Source: an uncultured Eubacterium sp.
GTDB taxonomy: Bacteria; Bacillota; Clostridia; Lachnospirales; Lachnospiraceae
Length of the DNA: 17,050 bases
Reading direction: 5' to 3'
Assembly (NCBI RefSeq): GCF_934295145.1
Contig: NZ_CAKRAS010000058.1
Span: 1-17,050 of the forward strand
Below the pieces are notes generated by a model that worked only from the letters and a program-made list of their open reading frames with translations, did not search any database and was not told the DNA's origin. Below, in pieces: positions 7,085 through 12,627 of this stretch. The translations under genes and the position numbers were made by a program. Position 1 is the stretch's first letter; each line of letters starts with the position of its first letter.

Positions 7085-7160
7085 CGGGGAGAAGAGGGAC
7101 AGACTTTTCTCTCCGGAGATAGAACCTATATATGATTGGCGGGATAGTACAGATGCCAAT
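7085..7160 (+). other. two intercistronic hairpins (possible attenuation or processing)
   Basis: CGGGGAGAA (7085-7093) pairs with TTCTCTCCG (7107-7115) through nine pairs including one G-T. ATTGGC (7135-7140) pairs with GCCAAT (7155-7160) and is followed by the T-rich ATTATTTTTAAATTTTAATT. The second could be a partial terminator, lowering expression of the methyltransferase relative to the abundant carrier protein. Confidence 0.45.
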
Positions 7161-7220
7161 ATTATTTTTAAATTTTAATTCTACTAAAACGATAGGAAAA
7201 CAATTGGGAGGGTATTTAGT

Positions 7221-8228
7221 ATGACAATGAACATGAAACAGTGGGTAGCGGATGTAATCGCAAGTGATAAAAAGAAAGCATTACCGGTACTTTCTTTCCC
7301 ATCTATCCAGAAAATGGGAATCACTGTGGCAGAGTTGATCAACAGCAGTGACAAACAGGCAGAAGGTATGAAGATCATCGCAGATTCTTGTCCGACAGCA
7401 GCCAGTGTAAGCTTAATGGATTTGTCTCTGGAGGCAGAGGCTTTCGGGTCCACCATCCGTGTATCTGATGATGAGGTTCCGACCGTTATCGGTTCCATCG
7501 TTTCTACAGAGGAAGAAGCAGATGCGCTGAAAGTTCCGGAAATTGGTGCAGGCCGTACACAGATTTACATTGATGCTATTGAGAAAGCGTGCAAACTGAT
7601 CACAGACAGACCGGTTCTGGCAGGCGTTATCGGCCCGTTCTCTCTGGCAGGAAGACTACTGGATGTATCCGAAGCGTTGATGTACTGCTACGATGAGCCT
7701 GATATGGTGCATACCGTTCTGCAGAAAGCAACAGAGTTCCTGATCAACTACTGTAATGAGTACAAAAAAGTTGGTGCAAACGGAATTGTAATGGCTGAGC
7801 CGCTGGCAGGTCTGTTATCCCCGGCTCTGGCACAGGAATTTTCTGCTGACTATGTAAAACAGATTGTGGACGCTGTTCAGGATGACAATTTCATCGTTGT
7901 ATATCATAACTGTGGGAATACAGCCGTAAAAACAATCGATACCATCGTGACAAACGGCTGCCTGATGTATCATTTCGGGAATGCCATCAACATGGCTGAG
8001 ATGATGACTCACGTTCCGGAAAACCTCGTTGCCATGGGTAATGTAGATCCGGCAGGAGAGTTCAGAAACGGAACTGCAGAGAGTGTATACAACAGAACAA
8101 AAGAAGTAATGAACGAGTGCTGTAAATATAAAAACTTTGTGATTTCTTCCGGCTGTGATATTCCGCCTATGTCTCCATGGGAGAATATCGATGCATTCTT
8201 CAAAGCAGTAGAAGATTTTTATGCATAA
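7221..8228 (+). CDS. MtaA/CmuA-type cobamide methyltransferase (uroporphyrinogen decarboxylase superfamily)
   Basis: 335 residues, TIM-barrel of the MtaA/MtbA/CmuA group. These zinc enzymes move a methyl group between a corrinoid protein and a thiol or other acceptor. The zinc signature is complete: H229-x-C231 (YHNCGN) and C312 (SSGCDIPP), the ligands known from MtaA and MtbA. Other family features are IGPFSLAGRL (about residues 137-146) and MAEPLAGLLSP. Start chosen at the first ATG, eight bases after GGGAGGG; MNM at 4-6 gives later alternatives. It follows the corrinoid gene in the same direction and ends before a repeat array and strong terminator, so the pair forms an operon. Having the canonical zinc site, it is the best candidate for the acceptor-side enzyme (methyltransferase II); the acceptor (homocysteine, tetrahydrofolate or other) is unknown. 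Confidence 0.9.
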   Translation: MTMNMKQWVADVIASDKKKALPVLSFPSIQKMGITVAELINSSDKQAEGMKIIADSCPTAASVSLMDLSLEAEAFGSTIRVSDDEVPTVIGSIVSTEEEADALKVPEIGAGRTQIYIDAIEKACKLITDRPVLAGVIGPFSLAGRLLDVSEALMYCYDEPDMVHTVLQKATEFLINYCNEYKKVGANGIVMAEPLAGLLSPALAQEFSADYVKQIVDAVQDDNFIVVYHNCGNTAVKTIDTIVTNGCLMYHFGNAINMAEMMTHVPENLVAMGNVDPAGEFRNGTAESVYNRTKEVMNECCKYKNFVISSGCDIPPMSPWENIDAFFKAVEDFYA

Positions 8229-8259
8229 AGCTACCTCTATTAAGGGAAGAGAAATTTAG

Positions 8260-8375
8260 TATTTTCTCATGGAAGCAGGTAGAGTAAAAGATCAGTGTCT
8301 ATTTTCTTATGGTAAGCAAGTGTGAAAAGAGAGCGTATTGCATATTTCCTTACGGAGAGTAAGTGTAAATGAAAG
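8260..8375. repeat. three imperfect direct repeats with small hairpins
   Basis: Units start at 8260, 8300 and 8343, each about 31-33 nt, following TATTTYCTYAYGG...AAG...GTRAA. Units 2 and 3 contain CTTA-TGG-TAAG and CTTAC-GGAGA-GTAAG hairpins. They sit between the methyltransferase stop and its terminator, so they would be transcribed as a 3' untranslated region. Function unknown. Confidence 0.5.
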
Positions 8376-8440
8376 GGCTCAGGCTGTTTTTTCCCGGAAA
8401 GCGATTGTTAGCGTCCGGGACAAAACAGCCTGAGCCCTTT
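8372..8440 (+). terminator. 19-bp terminator hairpin with conserved apex
   Basis: AAAGGGCTCAGGCTGTTTT (8372-8390) pairs perfectly with 8422-8440, followed by TTTTTCT. Inside, CCCGGA (8393-8398) pairs with TCCGGG (8414-8419), and the apex is GCGATTGTTAGC (8401-8412). It ends the corrinoid protein/methyltransferase operon and could act in both directions. Confidence 0.85.
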
Positions 8441-8471
8441 TTCTCAACATAAAATTTTACCACGAAAAATG

Positions 8472-8535
8472 ATTACCAAAACGCATGATGAATGATAACG
8501 AAACTGCATGATGAATCATAACCAAAGTGTATGAC
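8472..8535 (+). promoter_or_regulatory. three tandem 23-bp LysR-type motifs, site 2
   Basis: Copies at 8472-8489, 8495-8512 and 8518-8535, each ATWACNAAA..G.ATGAY, repeat with an exact 23-bp period. Each contains T-N11-A. The last copy ends 18 bp before the -35 at 8554, placing its centre near -64, the usual place of the LysR-family recognition site. Likely the activation region of the following methyltransferase gene. Confidence 0.65.
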
Positions 8536-8553
8536 AAGATGGGATTTATTCAG

Positions 8554-8582
8554 TGTACAGACCACTGGATTACCGATATACT
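8554..8582 (+). promoter_or_regulatory. promoter of the second methyltransferase gene
   Basis: TGTACA (8554-8559), 17-bp spacer, TATACT (8577-8582), followed by GAAAC as at P2 of the corrinoid operon. Predicted start near 8589, leader about 87 nt. The poor -35 suits an activator-dependent promoter. Confidence 0.6.
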
Positions 8583-8675
8583 GAAACTATCAAAGGGAAA
8601 CATCACAGGCAGACAGCCAGGTTAACGTGTGGTGTGAAAAAGTAATGACAAGCTTAAAATATGGAGGAATGTATC

Positions 8676-9794
8676 ATGGGTAAATATGAAGAGAATCTTG
8701 AGTTACTGAGAAAAACGGTTCGTTGTGAGCCGGTGGACCGCGTGCCGGTAGTTCCGTGTGGAAATGCTTATTTTGCACGGGCGCAGCATATTTTATTAAA
8801 GGATTATATTACAGATTTTGACAAAGCATGTGATGCCAATCTGGCTGAATTAGAGCGCATCGGTGCAGATGGAACACAGAATGTCATCTTTACCCCGTAC
8901 CTGCTTGGTACACAGTGGCTGTCCAAAACAGCACTTCCGGGACAGGAACTGGGCGATGATGATATGTGGCAGATCAAAGAGTTCGAGAACATGCAGTTTG
9001 AGGATTATGAGAAAATCAAAGAGATGGGATGGGAGGCATTCCAGAAACAGTTTGTTGCAGAAAAATGTGACAATAACTGGGAACATCTGAAACCGTACTT
9101 TGAAGCAGCTCCCCGCTGTTATCAGAAGTTCTATGAAGCAGGTATTCCGTGTATCGTTGATTTTCTGATGATCACACCGTTTGAGTATTTCTGCGGCGGA
9201 CGTTCCCTGGAAGCATTCTTTATGGATGATCTGATGGAAGAGCCGGAGCTGATGCATGAAATTTTTGATATGGTTCTGGAGCACAATCTGAAAGCTTACA
9301 GACAGCAGATTGAAGATACCCATGCACTTGGTGTATGGATCGGCGGCTGGAGAACCGGCCCGGATCTGGTTTCACCGAAAATGTTTGATGAGTTTGTATG
9401 GCCGTCCTTTAAAGCTTACTACGACCTGTGTATCGAGATGAATGTCATTCCGATGTTCCATCTGGATTCCTGTTGGAACCTGGATCTGGAGAAATTTAAA
9501 CGTCTGGAAGATAAGACGTATGTGCTTGCCCTGGATTCCAAGACAGATATCAGAAAAGCACGAGAAGTACTCGGAAAAGACGTGTGTATCCTCGGTGATG
9601 TTCCATGCGAATTAATGACATTTGGAACACCGGAGGAAGTGAAAGAATATGTCACAAAACTTCTGGAGGATATCGGACCTTGGGGCTGCATGATCGCAAC
9701 CGGATGTGATATCCCGTCAGATGCAAAACCGGAAAATGTGCTTGCCATGAGTGAGGCTGCACATGATTTCCTGAAGACACATCCGCAGAAATAA
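8676..9794 (+). CDS. uroporphyrinogen decarboxylase-superfamily methyltransferase, long form
   Basis: 372 residues from the ATG at 8676, eight bases after GGAGG; an in-frame ATG at 8661 overlaps that ribosome site and is rejected. It has a superfamily TIM-barrel with an N-terminal extension (ELLRKTVRCEPVDRVPVVP) and is about 35 residues longer than the operon's MtaA-type protein. Where MtaA has H-x-C it reads H262-L-D264-S-C266-W, while the C-terminal cysteine is kept (C344, ATGCDIP). The metal or substrate site therefore differs. It resembles uncharacterised methyltransferases found beside corrinoid proteins, so I infer a substrate-side enzyme (methyltransferase I) working with the carrier at 6425. 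True decarboxylase activity is unlikely given the absence of other heme genes. It has its own motif-controlled promoter and is followed by the LysR gene. Confidence 0.82.
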   Translation: MGKYEENLELLRKTVRCEPVDRVPVVPCGNAYFARAQHILLKDYITDFDKACDANLAELERIGADGTQNVIFTPYLLGTQWLSKTALPGQELGDDDMWQIKEFENMQFEDYEKIKEMGWEAFQKQFVAEKCDNNWEHLKPYFEAAPRCYQKFYEAGIPCIVDFLMITPFEYFCGGRSLEAFFMDDLMEEPELMHEIFDMVLEHNLKAYRQQIEDTHALGVWIGGWRTGPDLVSPKMFDEFVWPSFKAYYDLCIEMNVIPMFHLDSCWNLDLEKFKRLEDKTYVLALDSKTDIRKAREVLGKDVCILGDVPCELMTFGTPEEVKEYVTKLLEDIGPWGCMIATGCDIPSDAKPENVLAMSEAAHDFLKTHPQK

Positions 9795-9856
9795 CAGAAA
9801 CTGCTGACAAACTACTGACGGAAAGAATGAACATATGCAAACCCTCGAAAAGATGC

Positions 9857-9877
9857 TATAATAAATGTAATTATTAT
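9857..9877. promoter_or_regulatory. LysR gene -10 with overlapping palindrome
   Basis: TATAAT (9857-9862) overlaps the dyad ATAATAA (9858-9864) - ATGTAA - TTATTAT (9871-9877). No good -35 is visible. A dyad on the -10 is a typical place for autorepression, as is common for LysR-family genes. Confidence 0.45.
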
Positions 9878-9900
9878 GCTTTTTTTCGGGGGTATTTTTT

Positions 9901-10779
9901 ATGACATCGGAACAGATTGAATGTTTTTTCAAAGTGGCAGAGCTGGGAAGTTTTACCGCAGCCGCAGAGGCCATGTATATGGCACAGCCGGCATTGAGCA
10001 AGCGGATTAATGCACTGGAAGCGGAACTTTGCGTAGTATTGTTTTCAAGAGATAAAAGTAAGCGTACACAGCTGACAGACGCAGGACAGATTATATACGA
10101 TGGATTCAAAGAACTGCACGGAAAAGCGCAGCTGGTCATTGAACAGGCAAAATATGCGGAAAAAGGAATGACAGGAACCGTTCGTCTGGGGATTTTTGAA
10201 AATCAGATCATAGATGAGTATCTGCAGGAAATATTAAATGATTTTGCAAAACACTGTCCGGGTGTGGAATTGTATGTGACAACGGATTCTTTTGATGGAC
10301 TGATCCAAAATGTGATGAATGGAACGCTGGACTGCGCAGTGACGTTGCAGTATGATCTGACGGGAAGAAGCAAAATTCAACATAAAACGTTATACAAATT
10401 AGAGACCGTGCTGGTTGTACCGAAAATATTTATGAAAGATACAAAGGACAGATATTCTCTGAAAGACTTTGCGGACAAACCATTTCTGACAATTAGCGAA
10501 AGCGGAAATACATTTCTGAATCGTATGATCAAGGCGCAGGCAAAAGAAGCGGGATTCAAGCCGGAATTAGTGATGGCGTCCGATGAGAAAAATTATATGA
10601 TGATGCTGGAATTGGGAAAAGGAATTGCGATACTGGACGCATACAGTAAGTGCTGCAACAGTCCGAATGTGGAATGCATCAGAGTGCCGGAAATCGGGGG
10701 GACGCCGTTTGATCTGGTATGGAGTGAGAAAAATGCGAATCCGGCATTTCGATATTTTATGAAATATCTACAAATATAA
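9901..10779 (+). CDS. LysR-family transcriptional regulator
   Basis: 292 residues, the usual length. The N-terminal winged helix-turn-helix has the family pattern (QIECFFKVAELGSFTAAAEAMYMAQPALSKRINALEAEL), then LTDAGQIIYDGF and the linker helix. From about residue 90 (GTVRLGIFENQIIDEYL) comes the periplasmic-binding-like effector domain, ending at FRYFMKYLQI. Start fixed by a GGGGG site eight bases upstream. It lies between two methyltransferase genes, and T-N11-A motifs occur near -64 of four promoters here, so it is the natural candidate activator of the locus. The inducer may be the methylated substrate or a product; this is not readable from sequence. Confidence 0.93.
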   Translation: MTSEQIECFFKVAELGSFTAAAEAMYMAQPALSKRINALEAELCVVLFSRDKSKRTQLTDAGQIIYDGFKELHGKAQLVIEQAKYAEKGMTGTVRLGIFENQIIDEYLQEILNDFAKHCPGVELYVTTDSFDGLIQNVMNGTLDCAVTLQYDLTGRSKIQHKTLYKLETVLVVPKIFMKDTKDRYSLKDFADKPFLTISESGNTFLNRMIKAQAKEAGFKPELVMASDEKNYMMMLELGKGIAILDAYSKCCNSPNVECIRVPEIGGTPFDLVWSEKNANPAFRYFMKYLQI

Positions 10780-10830
10780 AATCTTGTTTTGGGTGGCTTA
10801 AAAATTCACTACGTTAGGTTTTGATTGGAA

Positions 10831-10870
10831 CTCCGGAAATTTTGTCTCAGTCGCTAGCAATCGCTCCTTG
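10831..10870. repeat. degenerate copy of the GCGATTGTTAGC hairpin unit
   Basis: GCTAGCAATCGC (10853-10864) is the reverse complement of the conserved apex with one change, flanked by GAAATTTTGTCTCAG, similar to the AAATTT...CTGAG arm at 4259-4325. It no longer folds well. GGGTGGCTTAAAA just after the LysR stop also occurs just after the pncB stop, so the unit seems to begin there in both places. Confidence 0.5.
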
Positions 10871-10949
10871 ATTATATGCTGTAAACGCCATTGTAATGCG
10901 ACACAAAGTGAAGTTGTGTGCATTGGCTGACTTTAATGCCGTAAATAGA

Positions 10950-11120
10950 GAAAACAAAGAATCCTGTCAGGGAAAGCGATTCAGTGAGCGACTGAGTTTC
11001 ACAAGGTTTTGCGCGAACAGGAACCGACCAGCTTTTATAGGAGGTGGGAGTGAGCGCGATGAAACCGCAGTGAAATGAAGGCAGCGAATGTCTAGCTTCC
11101 TGACAGGATTCTTCGTTTTC
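10950..11120. repeat. 171-bp cruciform element between convergent genes
   Basis: AAGAATCCTGTCAGG (10957-10971) pairs with CCTGACAGGATTCTT (11099-11113), extended by GAAAAC/GTTTTC (10950-10955, 11115-11120). Inner pairs: TTTCAC/GTGAAA (10997-11002, 11070-11075), GGTTT/AAACC (11005-11009, 11062-11066) and GCGC/GCGC (11011-11014, 11054-11057). Both exits are T-rich, so it can terminate both the LysR gene and the reverse methyltransferase gene. Size and layered pairing suggest a MITE-like unit or structured RNA. No real coding sequence is inside. Confidence 0.7.
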
Positions 11121-11162
11121 TTATTATATAAATTTTCAGTCAAAAACGCGACAAACAAGAAT

Positions 11163-12278
11163 TTAATATTTCAGGCAGTTCATGAATGTCTGCACATTTT
11201 CAAGTTTGGCATTCAGCGGCACTTCACATCCGGTTCCAATAATGAAACCACCATCCATAGCCAGGTTGATCAGTTTATCGCAGTAAGCTTTTGTTTCTTC
11301 TACGGTTCCAAAAGCCAGAGTGGCAGCTGGAATGTCACCACGGATACACTGATGTCCACGCAGGATTTCAGCACTCTTTTCAATGTCGGTGGTTCCGTCT
11401 AATTCAATGATACAGCTTCCTTTTGGCAGTTCGCAAAAATACGGCAGCATTGGCAGCCAGTTACCGTCGCAGTGGATGACACTGACAATTCCCTTTGCAT
11501 AAAATGCTTCTACCATCTGTTTCATATATGGAAAAGCAAATTCCTCAAACATTTCCGGGGAAATGAAAGAAGAGGAGGAACGCATTGCAAACATGGCGAT
11601 GCGGTCACCTGGTTTCATACCCTGAAGGGCCTGACCGATGATGGCAGGAGTGGCAGCAGCACATGCATTTTTTACCATTTCCGGCTCATCATACAGATCA
11701 TAGAAGAAGTCTTCCATACCACGGGACATGGAGAATTCATCAAAGGCTGGTGCGCATCCGTTATGGAAGCAAAGTGGAATGTTTTTGCTTTCCCAGTACT
11801 GGCGGTTCATGCCAAAATGTTTGCCAACTTCCATGAGGCGGCCGACAATCTGACCGATTCCGGTTTCGTTCGGTGTTACTGGAGGCTCCTGAATAGCGCA
11901 TAAATGTTTCATTTTCCAGGCTTGATAGCCGTTGTCCATCAAAAACTGATAATCGTCCTCCGTCATAACAGGAAGCTCGATGAACTGGAACAATTCGTTG
12001 TCTCCAAGTTCACGGCCCGGGAGACGTGCCTTCATAGATTCGATAAATACGGTGTCGGCTGCCCCAACCGGCATTACCATGTCCGGATAACATCCGATTT
12101 TCTGAAATGTTTTTTCCATGGAATCCAGCCAGATTTCGTTGCTTTCAAATAATTTTGCCTGTGTGATTCCGGCAGGAACACCTGCGTAGGTGATGATCAT
12201 AGGAAAAATCGGGATTTCTGATTTGCTGGCATATGGTTCCAGGCGAATGGCTTTCTGAATTTTTTCTTCTGATGTCAT
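11163..12278 (-). CDS. uroporphyrinogen decarboxylase-superfamily methyltransferase, long form, reverse strand
   Basis: 371 residues, a paralogue of the protein at 8676: similar length, LPGRELGDNELFQF matching LPGQELGDDDMWQI, and EMFEEFAFPYMK matching KMFDEFVWPSFK. The ligand segment reads H269-C270-D271-G-N-W (IHCDGNW) and the C-terminal cysteine is C351 (GTGCEVP), so it has an H-x-D form like its paralogue rather than H-x-C. Start at ATG 12278 with an AGGAGG-type site (CCTCCT on the forward strand just upstream). It faces the LysR gene and diverges from the ASKHA gene. Its promoter carries the same operator as P2 of the corrinoid operon, implying co-expression. Probably a substrate-side corrinoid methyltransferase of unknown substrate. 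Confidence 0.82.
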   Translation of the reverse strand: MTSEEKIQKAIRLEPYASKSEIPIFPMIITYAGVPAGITQAKLFESNEIWLDSMEKTFQKIGCYPDMVMPVGAADTVFIESMKARLPGRELGDNELFQFIELPVMTEDDYQFLMDNGYQAWKMKHLCAIQEPPVTPNETGIGQIVGRLMEVGKHFGMNRQYWESKNIPLCFHNGCAPAFDEFSMSRGMEDFFYDLYDEPEMVKNACAAATPAIIGQALQGMKPGDRIAMFAMRSSSSFISPEMFEEFAFPYMKQMVEAFYAKGIVSVIHCDGNWLPMLPYFCELPKGSCIIELDGTTDIEKSAEILRGHQCIRGDIPAATLAFGTVEETKAYCDKLINLAMDGGFIIGTGCEVPLNAKLENVQTFMNCLKY

Positions 12279-12358
12279 AATGTAAAAACCTCCTGTAAAT
12301 GATAAAGTGTTTGAATCAAAACAGCCTGTTGTCTGACAGTTCTGTTCTGTATAAATTC

Positions 12359-12387
12359 AGTATAAAAAATGTGGGGACAGATGTGAA
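12359..12387 (-). promoter_or_regulatory. promoter of the reverse methyltransferase gene
   Basis: Reverse strand: TTCACA (12382-12387), 17-bp spacer, TATACT (12359-12364), then GAA. It aligns base for base in layout with corrinoid operon P2, including the flanking TAAGCTCATAAYCAGATGA block. Confidence 0.65.
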
Positions 12388-12389
12388 TT

Positions 12390-12405
12390 GTCATCTGGTT
12401 ATGAG
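12390..12405. promoter_or_regulatory. second copy of the CTCAT-N6-ATGAG operator
   Basis: Reverse strand CTCATAACCAGATGAC, 14 of 16 bases identical to 6195-6210 and again two bases before the -35. The dyad is slightly imperfect (final C for G). Confidence 0.6.
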
Positions 12406-12454
12406 CTTATTCTGTTTTTGCGTATTCATTTTCATGAAATAGGTGAGTATGGTT

Positions 12455-12472
12455 ATAACAGAGTGTTATGAT
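12455..12472 (+). promoter_or_regulatory. LysR-type recognition motif, site 3
   Basis: ATAACAGAGTGTTATGAT contains the perfect dyad ATAACA-GAG-TGTTAT (12455-12469), a textbook T-N11-A box, and ends exactly 18 bp before the -35 at 12491. Its outer ATAAC and ATGAT match the other sites; its centre differs. Confidence 0.6.
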
Positions 12473-12490
12473 GACAGGTAGATTCTGTAT

Positions 12491-12520
12491 TTTACAGTAT
12501 ATGCGTTGATATTATATACT
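12491..12520 (+). promoter_or_regulatory. promoter of the ASKHA ATPase gene
   Basis: TTTACA (12491-12496), 18-bp spacer, TATACT (12515-12520). Predicted start near 12527. In the leader, CCTGTAGTG (12536-12544) can pair with CACTAC-A-CAGG (12596-12606), sequestering the region just before the ribosome site; an alternative stem uses CAGTGGG and CCCTCACT. Confidence 0.55.
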
Positions 12521-12627
12521 GCATAAAAAGGGAAGCCTGTAGTGCGGCATAAAGTACATGGATACAGAATTATGTCAGTGGGAGTTAAAAGCCCTCACTA
12601 CACAGGAGAAGGAGAAAGGAAAGTTTT

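Noticed and set aside
8471..8539. CRISPR array
   Set aside because: The 23-bp units are head-to-tail without spacers, only three copies, and there are no cas genes.
8661..8675. Earlier ATG for the second methyltransferase
   Set aside because: It overlaps the GGAGG site that clearly serves the ATG at 8676, and it has no ribosome site of its own.
7221..9794. True uroporphyrinogen decarboxylase (HemE) for heme synthesis
   Set aside because: No heme genes nearby, a corrinoid carrier adjacent, and MtaA-type H-x-C and C ligands in the first protein; the superfamily name alone does not indicate heme synthesis.
9901..10779. Protein-coding genes on the opposite strand of the recognised genes
   Set aside because: The opposite-strand frames are short or compositionally odd shadows, lack ribosome sites and match no family, whereas the annotated strand carries clear family motifs.
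10896..11078. Short forward frame of 60 codons in the LysR/methyltransferase gap
   Set aside because: It lies across the cruciform element, has no ribosome site and reads as low-similarity sequence created by the repeats.
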